A stretch of DNA of 64,000 nucleotides from JBDUDK01 sp040002995 (GCA_040002995.1 JBDUDK010000033.1:7029-71028), one strand, 5' to 3'. Shown: positions 43,312 to 52,416, counted from the stretch's first letter. The notes: generated from the sequence alone by a model not told the origin. Translations and numbers: made by a program.

Positions 43312-43324
43312 CGACGTAACGTCG
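43312..43324. promoter_or_regulatory. Inverted repeat over the putative hut promoter
   Basis: CGACGT (43312-43317), centre A, ACGTCG (43319-43324): a perfect 13-bp palindrome directly after the MFS stop codon. It overlaps the TAACGT element at 43317-43322. A repressor or activator site for the hut operon is a reasonable guess; the regulator itself is not in the window. Confidence 0.4.
43317..43322 (+). promoter_or_regulatory. Putative -10 element of the hut operon
   Basis: TAACGT fits TANNNT and would start a transcript with a leader of about 25 nt that carries the hutH GGAGG at 43345-43349. It is covered by the palindrome at 43312-43324. Confidence 0.35.
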
Positions 43325-43354
43325 GTCGTTGATGATCGAGCGCCGGAGGCGTGG

Positions 43355-44884
43355 GTGACCGTCGTACTTCGGGGTACCGGCCTTTCGTTCAACGACATCG
43401 TCGCGGTGGCTCGTGGTCTCGACGTTGTCGAGCTGAGTCGGGAGGCGCGAGCCGTCGTCGACGCCAGCCATCAGTCCGTCGAGCGTTTGGCCGCGTCCGG
43501 TGTGCCGGTCTATGGCGTTTCCACGGGGTTCGGTTCGTTGGCCACCGTGTACATCGATCCCGGTCGCCGCGCCGAGTTGCAGCGCTCCTTGGTGCGATCA
43601 CATGCGGCGGGCATGGGCGAGCCGGTCGAGATCGAGGTCGTCAGAGCGATGATGCTGTCGCGCGCTCGCAGCTTGTCGATGGGATGGTCGGGTGTGCGGG
43701 CGGCGGTGATCGAGGGACTTCTCCAACTGCTCAACCACCGCATCACGCCGGTTGTGCCCGAGCACGGTTCGCTCGGATGCAGCGGTGACCTGGCGCCTCT
43801 TGCCCACGTCGCGCTTGTGTTGATGGGGGAAGGCGAGGTGTGGATCGATGGCGACCGCCGGCCAGTCGCGCCTGCGCTCGCGGCCGCGGGGCTGGCGCCG
43901 GTCGTGCTCGACGTCAAGGAGGGCCTGGCTCTCATCAACGGCACCGACGGGATGCTGGCGATGCTCGTGCTGGCGGCGGTCGACGCTGCGCAGTTGTTGC
44001 GCACGGCCGATCTCACGGCGGCGATGAGTATCGAGGCTCTGTTGGGTACCGACGCCGTCTTCGTGCCGGAGCTACACCGGATCCGACCCCACCCGGGCCA
44101 GCAGCGGAGTGCGGCGAACATCCTGCGGCTTCTGGCCGGGTCGGCGATTGTGGCGTCGCACCTCCACGACGACCCGCGGGTGCAGGACGCGTATTCGTTG
44201 CGGTGCGCGCCGCAGGTGCACGGCGCGGCGCGCGACACGCTGACGTTTGTCGAAGATGTCTGCCGGCGCGAGCTCGACTCGGCGATCGACAATCCAATGG
44301 TGCTGCCCGACGGCCGCGTCTCCTCGAACGGGAATTTCCACGGCGCGCCCCTCGGGTACGCCGCGGACTTTCTCGCGATCGCGCTCGCCGATGTCGGGTC
44401 GATGGCCGAGCGGCGTACCGACCGCCAGTTGGACGCGCGGCGCAGCCAGGGCCTGCCGCCCTTCCTCGCCCACGACCCCGGCGTCGATTCGGGGCTGATG
44501 ATCGCCCAGTACACCGCGGCCGCGTTAGTGGCCGAGAACAAGCGGTTGGCCGCGCCGGCGAGCGTTGACTCGATCCCGACATCGGCGATGCAAGAAGACC
44601 ATGTGTCGATGGGTTGGGCCGCGGCCCGCAAGCTTCGCAAAGTGGTCAACAACCTGCGGGCGATCCTGGCCATCGAGATGACAACCGCCGCGCGAGCCAT
44701 CGAACTCCGCGCCCCGCTCGCGCCGGCGCCCGCCACCAAGGCGGCCGTCGGCCTCCTGCGGGCGAGCGTGCCCGGCGCCGGCCCTGATCGCTGGTTGGCA
44801 CCCGAACTCGAAACGGCGAACGAACTGCTGGCGTCGGGCGCAGTGGTCGATGCGGTGAACGCGACGATCGGGCCGCTCCAATGA
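43355..44884 (+). CDS. hutH: Histidine ammonia-lyase
   Basis: A 509-residue enzyme that deaminates L-histidine to urocanate and ammonia. The MIO cofactor segment is GSLGCSGDLAPLAHVAL: residues 142-144 are Cys-Ser-Gly where the textbook form is Ala-Ser-Gly, and Ser143 is kept. I recall the same Cys form in streptomycete enzymes. YGVSTGFGSLATV near residue 53 and the SIPTSAMQEDHVSMG segment near 404 are also diagnostic. GTG 43355 is fixed by GGAGG 5 nt upstream. First gene of hutHUF-def-hutI; ATGA overlap with hutU. Confidence 0.96.
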   Translation: MTVVLRGTGLSFNDIVAVARGLDVVELSREARAVVDASHQSVERLAASGVPVYGVSTGFGSLATVYIDPGRRAELQRSLVRSHAAGMGEPVEIEVVRAMMLSRARSLSMGWSGVRAAVIEGLLQLLNHRITPVVPEHGSLGCSGDLAPLAHVALVLMGEGEVWIDGDRRPVAPALAAAGLAPVVLDVKEGLALINGTDGMLAMLVLAAVDAAQLLRTADLTAAMSIEALLGTDAVFVPELHRIRPHPGQQRSAANILRLLAGSAIVASHLHDDPRVQDAYSLRCAPQVHGAARDTLTFVEDVCRRELDSAIDNPMVLPDGRVSSNGNFHGAPLGYAADFLAIALADVGSMAERRTDRQLDARRSQGLPPFLAHDPGVDSGLMIAQYTAAALVAENKRLAAPASVDSIPTSAMQEDHVSMGWAAARKLRKVVNNLRAILAIEMTTAARAIELRAPLAPAPATKAAVGLLRASVPGAGPDRWLAPELETANELLASGAVVDAVNATIGPLQ

Positions 44885-46542
44885 GCGCCGACGCCGGGCC
44901 GCGACCGGTACGCGCGCCGCGAGGCGTCGCGCTGTCGTGCGCGAACTGGCAGCTCGAGGCGCCGATGCGGATGTTGATGAACAACCTCGATCCCGAGGTG
45001 GCCGAACGCCCCGATGACCTCGTCGTCTACGGAGGCACCGGGCGCGCGGCGCGATCGTGGGCGGCATTCGACGCGATGGTCGCGACGCTCCAGAGCATGC
45101 GGCCCGACGAGACGATGTTGGTGCAGTCCGGCAAGCCGGTCGGCGTGCTGCGTACGCACGAATGGGCGCCTCGTGTGCTGATCGCCAACTCGAACCTCGT
45201 GCCGGAGTGGGCCACATGGGAGGAGTTCCGCCGGCTCGAAGCGCTCGGGCTCACCATGTACGGCCAGATGACCGCGGGCTCGTGGATCTACATCGGCACG
45301 CAGGGCATCCTCCAGGGCACTTACGAGTGTTTTGCCGAGATCGCCCGGCGCCGGTTCGGCGGTTCGTTGGCGGGAACGGTCACGCTGACCGCCGGCCTCG
45401 GGGGCATGGGTGGCGCTCAACCTCTCGCCGTGACGATGAATGGAGGCGTGGCCCTGTGCGTCGACGTCGACGCGACTCGTGTGCAACGGCGACTCGAGAC
45501 CCGCTATCTCGACGAGGTGGCCAGCTCGCTCGATGTTGCGGTGCAGCGCTGCGAGGCGGCGCGGGCCGGGCGTGAGGCGGTGAGCGTCGGTGTGGTGGGC
45601 AATGCCGCCGATGTGGTGCCCGCGCTCTTGGAACGAGGTTTCGCGGCCGACATCGTCACCGACCAGACGAGCGCCCACGATCCGATGTCGTATGTGCCCA
45701 ACGATCTCACTGAGGCGGCGGTCGACGAGCTGAGGCGCACGAACCCCGAGGAGCTGATACGTCGCGCCCGCGCGTCGATGGCCACGCACTGCGCGGCGAT
45801 GGTCGGCTTCCTGGATAGAGGTTCCGAGGTCTTCGATTACGGCAACTCACTGCGCGCTGAGGCCAAACTCGGCGGGTTCGACCGCGCGTTCGACTACCCC
45901 GGCTTCCTGCCCGCCTACATCCGTCCGTTGTTCTGCGAGGGCAAGGGACCGTTTCGCTGGGTCGCTCTCTCCGGCGATCCCAAAGACATCGCGGCGACCG
46001 ACAAGGCCGTCCTCGAGGAGTTCCCCGAGGATGCCGCGCTGGCCCGTTGGATCCGGCTGGCCGCCGAGCGGGTTGCGTTCCAGGGCCTTCCGGCCCGCAT
46101 CTGCTGGCTGGGCTACGGCGAACGCCACCGTCTCGGCCTGCGGTTCAACGACATGGTTCGGCGCGGCGAGCTCTCGGCACCCATCGTGATCGGTCGCGAT
46201 CACCTCGACTCCGGCTCCGTGGCTTCGCCCTACCGGGAGACCGAGGCGATGCTCGACGGGTCGGACGCCATCGCCGATTGGCCGCTGCTCAACGGGCTCG
46301 TCAACGCATCTTCCGGCGCGACATGGGTGTCGATCCACCACGGCGGCGGCGTCGGGATCGGCCGGTCGATCCACGCCGGAATGGTGTGCGTCGCCGACGG
46401 CACCAGCCTCGCGGCGGAGAAACTCGAGCGGGTTCTCACGAACGACCCGGCGACGGGCGTCATCCGCCACGTCGATGCCGGCTACGACATCGCACGTCGT
46501 GTCGCGTCTGAACGCGGCGTGCGGGTGCCGATGAGCGACTGA
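44881..46542 (+). CDS. hutU: Urocanate hydratase
   Basis: A 553-residue NAD-dependent hydratase that converts urocanate to 4-imidazolone-5-propionate. It has YGGTGRAARSWAAFDAMV near residue 50, GLGGMGGAQPLAVTMNGG near 172 (NAD-binding), and the catalytic-Cys region ARICWLGYGERHRLGLRFND near 405-424, with Cys in the conserved place. It overlaps hutH by 4 nt and shares one base with hutF (TGATG). No frameshift or gap. Confidence 0.97.
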   Translation: MSADAGPRPVRAPRGVALSCANWQLEAPMRMLMNNLDPEVAERPDDLVVYGGTGRAARSWAAFDAMVATLQSMRPDETMLVQSGKPVGVLRTHEWAPRVLIANSNLVPEWATWEEFRRLEALGLTMYGQMTAGSWIYIGTQGILQGTYECFAEIARRRFGGSLAGTVTLTAGLGGMGGAQPLAVTMNGGVALCVDVDATRVQRRLETRYLDEVASSLDVAVQRCEAARAGREAVSVGVVGNAADVVPALLERGFAADIVTDQTSAHDPMSYVPNDLTEAAVDELRRTNPEELIRRARASMATHCAAMVGFLDRGSEVFDYGNSLRAEAKLGGFDRAFDYPGFLPAYIRPLFCEGKGPFRWVALSGDPKDIAATDKAVLEEFPEDAALARWIRLAAERVAFQGLPARICWLGYGERHRLGLRFNDMVRRGELSAPIVIGRDHLDSGSVASPYRETEAMLDGSDAIADWPLLNGLVNASSGATWVSIHHGGGVGIGRSIHAGMVCVADGTSLAAEKLERVLTNDPATGVIRHVDAGYDIARRVASERGVRVPMSD

Positions 46543-47885
46543 TGCTCTGGTACTGCGAGTCGGCTTGGCTGGGCGGTGAGGAGTCGACGGCCGACGTCGT
46601 GATCGATGTCGACGATGGCCTGATCGCCGCGGTGCACGCGGGCGCGACGTGCCCCGCAGGAGCGTCGCGATTGCGGGGACTGGTGTTGCCGGGGCTGGTC
46701 AACGCCCACAGTCACGCGTTCCATCGCGCACTGCGGGGTCGCACCCATCGCACCGGAGGCGACTTCTGGTCATGGCGCCGCCTGATGTACGACGTGTCGA
46801 CGCGGCTCGACCCCGACAACTACCGCGCGTTGGCGCTGGCCACGTTCGCGGAGATGAGCCTGGCCGGCGTGACGTGTGTCGGCGAGTTTCACTACGTCCA
46901 CCACCAGCCCGGTGGGCGTCCATACGGCGAGCCCAACGAGATGGGCCGTGCTGTTACCGAGGCCGCCGCGGCGGTGGGCATACGTCTCACGCTCCTCGAC
47001 GTTTGTTATTTGCAAGCCGATGTCGATGGACGCGCGCTTGCGCCCGAACAACAGCGCTTCTCCGACGGCTCGGTCGAGGGCTGGCTCGAACGAGTGGCAG
47101 CCATTCCCGAGGGCCCGCTCGTGCGAGTCGGCTCGGCCCCGCACAGTGTGCGCGCCGTCGGTCAACGCGACATCGCCACGATCGCAGTGTGGGCCCGTGA
47201 GAACGGTCGGCCGTTGCATGTCCACGTGTCGGAGCAACCGGCCGAGAACGAAGCGTGCCTGGCCGCCACGGGCGGCACGCCGACGCAGGTACTCGCCGAG
47301 GCTGGAGCTCTCACGGCGATGACGACGGTGGTGCACGCGACGCACGTCACCGCGGAAGACACCGCGCTCCTCGGCCGCGCGCCCACAACCGTGTGCCTGT
47401 GCCCGACAACCGAGCGCGACCTCGCCGACGGCGTCGGTTCTGCTGTCGACTTCGCGGCGGCCGGCAGCCCGCTGTGCGTTGGGTCAGACTCGCAGGCCGT
47501 GATCGACATCTTCGAGGAGCTCAGAGCGATCGAGCTCGACGAGCGGCTCGTCACCGGCCGGCGCGGGTTACTTTCGCCGGCCACGCTTCTCGCCGCGGGC
47601 ACCGTCGCAGGCGCGACCGCGCTGGGCTGGGCCGCACACGGTCTGACGGTCGGAGCCCCGGCCGATTTCGTCGCTGTCGACCTCGACTCCGTCCGGCTGG
47701 CCGGCGCCCGGCCGGCCGACGCCGCCGCGCAGGTCGTGTTCGCCGCGGCCGCCCCCGACGTCACCGACGTCGTGGTCGCGGGCCGGCGGATCGTCGAGGG
47801 CCGCGAGCATCTGCTACTTCCCGATGTCGGCGGTCTTCTCATGCGGGCCACCGCTGCCGTCACCCACGGAGGGGAGCGACGATGA
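46542..47885 (+). CDS. hutF: Formimidoylglutamate deiminase
   Basis: A 447-residue amidohydrolase that converts N-formimino-L-glutamate to N-formyl-L-glutamate and ammonia. The metal site is NAHSHAFHRAL (His56, His58), LHVHVSEQP near 226, VHATHVT near 266 and GSDSQAVID near 309. HutF commits the pathway to the formylglutamate branch, which needs a deformylase (normally HutG) for the last step. Its stop overlaps the start of the peptide-deformylase-like gene by 4 nt. Confidence 0.94.
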   Translation: MLWYCESAWLGGEESTADVVIDVDDGLIAAVHAGATCPAGASRLRGLVLPGLVNAHSHAFHRALRGRTHRTGGDFWSWRRLMYDVSTRLDPDNYRALALATFAEMSLAGVTCVGEFHYVHHQPGGRPYGEPNEMGRAVTEAAAAVGIRLTLLDVCYLQADVDGRALAPEQQRFSDGSVEGWLERVAAIPEGPLVRVGSAPHSVRAVGQRDIATIAVWARENGRPLHVHVSEQPAENEACLAATGGTPTQVLAEAGALTAMTTVVHATHVTAEDTALLGRAPTTVCLCPTTERDLADGVGSAVDFAAAGSPLCVGSDSQAVIDIFEELRAIELDERLVTGRRGLLSPATLLAAGTVAGATALGWAAHGLTVGAPADFVAVDLDSVRLAGARPADAAAQVVFAAAAPDVTDVVVAGRRIVEGREHLLLPDVGGLLMRATAAVTHGGERR

Positions 47886-48457
47886 CCATCCGCAAGATCG
47901 CCTCGATCGGGCATCCGGTGCTGAGAACACCAGCGAGGGAGGTGGAAGCGGGCGAGCTGTCGTCGCCAGAGATCCAGAGACTCATGGACGATCTCGTCGA
48001 CACGATGCGCGATGCGAACGGAGCGGGGCTAGCCGCCAACCAGATTCACGAGGCGGTTCGCGTCTGCGTGATCGAGGTGAACCAAAACCCGCGCTATCCC
48101 TACAAGCCCGACATTCCCCTCACGATCCTCGTGAACCCGGTGCTTACGCTGCTCGGCAGCGATCGTTACGAGAACAACGAGGGCTGCCTCAGCGTGCCGA
48201 ATCTGCGGGGCAACGTGTGGCGCCACCTCTCCGTGCGGGTGCAGGCGCTCGACCGCGACGGCGGTGTCATCGATGACGTCAAGCACGGTCTCACCGCAGG
48301 CACGTTTCAGCATGAGGTCGACCACCTCAACGGTGTGCTGTTCGTCGACCGGGTCGAGGATCCCACCACGTTGTCGACGTGGGAGCAGTTCGATCGCTAC
48401 CACCGCGCCGCGTTCGTGGAGCGCATCTCCGAGCTCGTCGCGCGGGTCGGGAGCTGA
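47882..48457 (+). CDS. Peptide-deformylase-family protein inside the hut operon; candidate N-formylglutamate deformylase
   Basis: A 191-residue member of the peptide deformylase metalloenzyme family. All three motifs are intact: GAGLAANQ at residues 47-54, EGCLS at 100-104 (metal Cys102) and QHEVDH at 143-148 (His144, Glu145, His148). Differences from common Def: AANQIH where AAPQIG is frequent, and an insert NPRYPYKPDIPL at 69-80 near the substrate entrance. It sits between hutF and hutI, overlapping hutF by 4 nt and ending 4 nt before hutI. HutF makes N-formylglutamate and no hutG is seen, so removal of formyl from glutamate is the likely job. A plain housekeeping Def in an odd place is the alternative. 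Confidence 0.9.
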   Translation: MTIRKIASIGHPVLRTPAREVEAGELSSPEIQRLMDDLVDTMRDANGAGLAANQIHEAVRVCVIEVNQNPRYPYKPDIPLTILVNPVLTLLGSDRYENNEGCLSVPNLRGNVWRHLSVRVQALDRDGGVIDDVKHGLTAGTFQHEVDHLNGVLFVDRVEDPTTLSTWEQFDRYHRAAFVERISELVARVGS

Positions 48458-48461
48458 CCGG

Positions 48462-49631
48462 GTGCACGTGATCGGTGGGATCGGGCTGCTCATCACGAAC
48501 GACCCGACCAACGGACGCGGACCGCTGGGCGCGGTCGAGGACGCCGCTCTCGTCGTCGACGACGAAGGCCGCATCGCGTGGTACGGCCAGGCATCCGAGC
48601 TGCCCGAGCAAGCCGGCGACGACATCATCGATGTCGAGGGTCGGGCGGTTATGCCGGGCTTCGTCGACAGCCATAGTCATCTCGTCTTCGCCGGCGACCG
48701 CGTCGCCGAGTTCGCGGCGCGCATGGCCGGCCGCGCCTACTCCGCCGGTGGCATTGGCACCACCGTCGCGGCGACGCGAGCGGCCACTGACGAGATGCTG
48801 CTTGTGAACGCGCGCCGTCTGTGTGACGAGGCGCTCGCGACCGGTACCACCACCATCGAGATCAAGACCGGCTATGGACTGACGGTGGCCGACGAGGCTC
48901 GTTCGGCTCGGGTTGCGGCAACGTGCACCGAAGAGGTCACGTTCCTCGGTGCCCACGTCGTTCCGAAGGAGTACGCGGATCGCGCCGACGACTACGTGGC
49001 CCTCGTCTGCGGACCGATGCTCGAGGCGTGTGCGCCGCGGGCGCGATGGATCGACGTCTTCTGCGAGCAGGGCGCATTCGATGCCGACCAGGCGCGTGCC
49101 GTACTTCGCGCCGGCCGCGAACGTGGTCTGGGAGCCAAGATCCATGCCAATCAGCTGGGCCCCGGCCCGGGCGTGCAGGTCGGCGTGGAACTCGGTGCGG
49201 CATCGTGCGATCACTGCACCCACCTCGATGCCGCCGACATCGATGCCCTCGCCGGCAGCGACACTGTTGCGACGCTGGTTCCCGGGGCCGATTTCTCCAC
49301 GCGTTCGGTGTATCCCGATGCCCGCCGTCTGCTCGATGCGGGCGCAACCGTGGCGTTGGCTACCGACTGCAACCCTGGGACGAGCTACACGACGTCGATG
49401 CCGTTCGTTATCGCGCTGGCCGTGCGCGAGCTGCACATGTCGTGCGACGAGGCGGTGTGGTCGGCGACGATGGGCGGCGCGCGGGCCCTCGCTCGCGCCG
49501 ACGTCGGCCATCTGTCGGTGGGCGCATCGGCCGATCTGATCGTGCTCGACGCGCCGAGCCACGAGCATCTCGCGTACCGGCCGGGCGTAGCGCTCGTGCA
49601 CGCAGTGTTCCGGCAGGGCCTACGACGCTGA
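48462..49631 (+). CDS. hutI: Imidazolonepropionase
   Basis: A 389-residue amidohydrolase that opens 4-imidazolone-5-propionate to N-formimino-L-glutamate. The metal site VDSHSHLVFAGDR is near residue 66, TTTIEIKTGYGLTV near 130, KIHANQLG near 227 and ALATDCNPGTS near 304, all typical of HutI. The start is GTG 48462 with GGGAG about 9 nt upstream; GTG 48468 is possible. Last gene of the hut operon; 12-nt tail overlap with the convergent patatin gene. Confidence 0.95.
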   Translation: MHVIGGIGLLITNDPTNGRGPLGAVEDAALVVDDEGRIAWYGQASELPEQAGDDIIDVEGRAVMPGFVDSHSHLVFAGDRVAEFAARMAGRAYSAGGIGTTVAATRAATDEMLLVNARRLCDEALATGTTTIEIKTGYGLTVADEARSARVAATCTEEVTFLGAHVVPKEYADRADDYVALVCGPMLEACAPRARWIDVFCEQGAFDADQARAVLRAGRERGLGAKIHANQLGPGPGVQVGVELGAASCDHCTHLDAADIDALAGSDTVATLVPGADFSTRSVYPDARRLLDAGATVALATDCNPGTSYTTSMPFVIALAVRELHMSCDEAVWSATMGGARALARADVGHLSVGASADLIVLDAPSHEHLAYRPGVALVHAVFRQGLRR

Positions 49632-50483
49632 TAGCTCCAGGCGCTTGAGCCATTCGTGGGCGCGCGCGTGTCCGAGTTCGGTGAGCTCCTCCGCGTGACG
49701 GAAGTCGACCGACTTCCGCGCCGTTGGTGGCGCGGGGATCACGAGGATGTCGGCGTGGGTCGGAAGCTGGTTGAGGCGAGTGCGGTCGACTGAATCCAGC
49801 ACGAGTTCGAGGCCACGCCACACATGGCCCAACGCGTGGCGGGGTGAGCGCTCCGGATTCGTGGCCGGCACCGGCAGTACATAGATCTGCGTCGCCCCCT
49901 CGTTGATCGCCACTTCGACCGGCAGATCGTCGGCGATACCTCCATCGACGAACATGCGACCACCGATTTCGATGGGTGGCAGAATGCCGGGCACGGCGCA
50001 CGACGCCAGAAGCGCCGTCGCCACATCCCCGCTGCGGATCGTGAGCGAGTCGCCGGTAATGAGGTCGGTGGCCATCACCACCAGCGGCGTCGGGGAGTCC
50101 TCGAGGCGCGAGAACGGCACCTGCTGACGGATGAGGCGCCGCACCCCCCGGTTGGACACCATCGACGGTTGGCGACCGATCAGCGCCGCCAGCAGGTGGA
50201 CCATTCGGATCGGCAGAACGTCACGCCGGTGGGTGGTGCGCCACAGCGACGCGAGAGCGGTTGCGCCTTCCACGCCAGGGTGGGTGGCGATGAAAGCGGC
50301 GTTGAGCGCACCCGCCGACGCCCCGACCAGCATGTCGGGGACGATTCCCCACTCGGCCAACGCGAGCAGGACCCCCGCCTGATAGGCACCGAGCGCGGCG
50401 CCACCTCCCAGCACGAAGGCCACGCGCTGACGCCGGCTAGCGGCGCGAGGCAGCGACCGATCGATGGGAAACGACGGAGACAT
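49620..50483 (-). CDS. Patatin-like phospholipase family protein
   Basis: A 287-residue hydrolase. It has the oxyanion loop GGGAALGAY at residues 26-34, the nucleophile elbow GASAG at 54-58 (Ser56) and the dyad Asp in FVDGGIADD (Asp180). RssA/NTE-type patatins of this size hydrolyse phospholipids or lysophospholipids. No signal peptide; cytosolic or membrane-peripheral. AGGAAAGG lies about 5 nt before the ATG. Unrelated to the convergent hut operon. Confidence 0.9.
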   Translation of the reverse strand: MSPSFPIDRSLPRAASRRQRVAFVLGGGAALGAYQAGVLLALAEWGIVPDMLVGASAGALNAAFIATHPGVEGATALASLWRTTHRRDVLPIRMVHLLAALIGRQPSMVSNRGVRRLIRQQVPFSRLEDSPTPLVVMATDLITGDSLTIRSGDVATALLASCAVPGILPPIEIGGRMFVDGGIADDLPVEVAINEGATQIYVLPVPATNPERSPRHALGHVWRGLELVLDSVDRTRLNQLPTHADILVIPAPPTARKSVDFRHAEELTELGHARAHEWLKRLELSAS

Positions 50484-50602
50484 CGCGCCTTTCCTGACAA
50501 GCGTGAACTCAGCGCAGCTTACGGGCTACGAGGGCAAAGGCTCCCTGAGATCGTGACGCCGTGGGTTTGACACGGCGATCGCCCCACTGATCGGCTGGCG
50601 AC

Positions 50603-51469
50603 GTGCGCCTGGGCATCTCGCCGTTCACCACAACACGGGTCGGCGCGCAACGCGTGTCCGCCCGGGCAGTCGAGGGAGGCCTCGACACGTTGTGGCTTGG
50701 CGACGGGCTGCTCGTGAACCCCGACTTCCCCGGTTGGTCAGGAGCATTCGAGGCGTTCACCGAGTTGGCGTGGCTGGCGGGTCAATGGCCATCGGCCCGT
50801 GTCGGTTTGACCGCCGCCGTGCTCCCGCTGCGAGACATCGTGTGCCTCTCCCGGCAAGCGGCCACCCTCGACCGCCTCACCGAGGGTCGGTTCATTCTCG
50901 CCGTCGCCCCCGGCTTCTGGGCCAAGGAACTCGCGTGGCGAGGAGTTCGTTTTGAGGAGCGCGGGGCACGATTCGCCGATGCATTATCGGGGCTGCGGGC
51001 CGCGCTGGCGGGCGAGCCCTACGACGGTCAATACGTGCGCATACCGCCGGGCGACCGCCTCGCTCCCGAGCCGCACACACCCGGCGGCCCACCGATCTGG
51101 CTCGCCGGCGGCGACGCCACGATGCGTCGGGCCATCGCGTTGGGCCTCGCCTATCAGGCATCGCGCATCACGCCGGCCGCTCTCGCTCCCGTGGCCGCCC
51201 GGTGGCACGACGCCGGTGGGGGACTGCTCGCGGTCCGCGTACGCGTGGAGGTGAAGCCGGCCCCGCCCAAAGGGGGAACGGTGGCGTGGCAGGGGCTCGC
51301 CGGCCCCGCCTCGTTCCTCGCGGAGCAACTTTGCGGATTTGACGACCTCGGCGTGGCCGACGTGTCGATCGTGCCGGGTCAGGACGACGAAACGTCGCTC
51401 CAAACGGTCGGGGTCCTCGTCGACGAAGTGCTTCCCGCGCTCCGCGCCGCGGGCGTAGCGCTCGACTAG
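50603..51469 (+). CDS. Luciferase-like (LLM) flavin/F420-dependent oxidoreductase 1
   Basis: A 288-residue TIM-barrel oxidoreductase. MRLGISPFTTTRVGAQRVSA, DTLWLGDGLLVNPDFPGW and RLTEGRFILAVAPGFWAKEL match the bacterial luciferase/F420-reductase superfamily. Whether it uses FMN or F420 cannot be read directly; F420 use is common in Actinobacteria. The start is GTG 50603. It converges on the next gene, with a 4-nt overlap of stop codons. Confidence 0.85.
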   Translation: MRLGISPFTTTRVGAQRVSARAVEGGLDTLWLGDGLLVNPDFPGWSGAFEAFTELAWLAGQWPSARVGLTAAVLPLRDIVCLSRQAATLDRLTEGRFILAVAPGFWAKELAWRGVRFEERGARFADALSGLRAALAGEPYDGQYVRIPPGDRLAPEPHTPGGPPIWLAGGDATMRRAIALGLAYQASRITPAALAPVAARWHDAGGGLLAVRVRVEVKPAPPKGGTVAWQGLAGPASFLAEQLCGFDDLGVADVSIVPGQDDETSLQTVGVLVDEVLPALRAAGVALD

Positions 51470-52416
51470 GCGGCGAGCACCGCTCGCGCCCATGCCACGC
51501 GCGCCGTGACCGAGCCGATGTCGAACGCGGGCACCGCGAGAGAGGTGGCACCGATCGAGTGGGCGGTGGCGGCGGCGAGCTCCGGATCCGCGCTCGGTAG
51601 GACAAGGTCGCCGATCACGCCAGGAGGGACGAGTTCCATCGCGGCCTCGGCTCCGCCTCGCACGAGACGCCGCCGGATCTCGTCGATCGTCGCGGGCGCC
51701 AACCCCCATGACTGCTGCAGCGTCCGATTGCTGTTGAGCACGGAGTACGCGGCGATGGTACGAATGCGCGCTGCGCTCACCTCGTCGTGCGCGACCAGTG
51801 GGGCCCACACCAACTCCGGCCGCGCGCCCGCCGCGTCTCGGCTTGCCGCGGCGCCTTCTTGGATCCGCGACACACTCCGCTCGAGATCGCTTGTCGGTAC
51901 GGCCCAGAGCAGCGCTCTGTCGGCGGTCTGGCCCGCGGTCTCCAGCAACCCGTTGGCCCGGCCCGCGACAAGCACCGGCAACGGGTGCAACGTCACTTCA
52001 AGCGCGCGCCCACTGGCGGCATCGAGGGGCGCGCCCTGCGCTACCGCACGAATCAGCTGCGCCAACTCTCGCACCCGGCGCGGTGCATCCGTTCTCGAGA
52101 TCGCCGCCGCGCCCGTTACCTCGGAGCCGCCGGCCGCAAGGCCTACGAACACGCGCGGCCCGGCGAGATCCTGCAACGTGGCGACCGCGGCGACGGTGTG
52201 GAACGGGTGACGCAGGTACGGGTTGGTGACCACCGGCCCGATCTCGAGAGATGTCGTGGCTCGCGCCGCCTCGGCGAGGAGCATCCATACATCGCGCCAC
52301 CAGAACGCGTCGGCGAGTCCGAGCCAATCGGCACCAGCCGCTTCGGCCGCGACGGCCAGCTCGCGCGCGTCGTTCAGGCTCGGGTTGTGGAGATGGGCGA
52401 TGACGCCGATGGACAC
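51466..52416 (-). CDS. Luciferase-like (LLM) oxidoreductase 2
   Basis: A 316-residue LLM-family protein with VSIGVIAHLHNPSLNDAREL, the VTNPYLRHPFHTVAAVATLQ segment near residue 63 and GPRVFVGLAAGGSEVTG near 86. The VTNPYLRHP block is shared with the next gene, so the two are paralogues of the Mer-like (methylene-tetrahydromethanopterin reductase-like) subgroup, which is usually F420-dependent. The start is GTG 52416 with GGAG 7 nt upstream. Third gene of a leftward operon with an AhpD-like gene and LLM 3. Confidence 0.85.
   Translation of the reverse strand: MSIGVIAHLHNPSLNDARELAVAAEAAGADWLGLADAFWWRDVWMLLAEAARATTSLEIGPVVTNPYLRHPFHTVAAVATLQDLAGPRVFVGLAAGGSEVTGAAAISRTDAPRRVRELAQLIRAVAQGAPLDAASGRALEVTLHPLPVLVAGRANGLLETAGQTADRALLWAVPTSDLERSVSRIQEGAAASRDAAGARPELVWAPLVAHDEVSAARIRTIAAYSVLNSNRTLQQSWGLAPATIDEIRRRLVRGGAEAAMELVPPGVIGDLVLPSADPELAAATAHSIGATSLAVPAFDIGSVTARVAWARAVLAA

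Noticed and set aside
43778..43786. Cys-Ser-Gly instead of Ala-Ser-Gly at the HutH cofactor site
   Set aside because: It looks like an active-site mutation, but the reactive Ser143 and Gly144 are kept and I recall Cys at this place in streptomycete enzymes. Treated as a normal variant.
43510..45789. Long minus-strand open frame (759 codons) opposite hutH and hutU
   Set aside because: It is fully antisense to two enzymes with intact motifs. In DNA this GC-rich, antisense frames stay open by codon bias. The translation is low-complexity Arg/Ser/Ala with no recognised motif.
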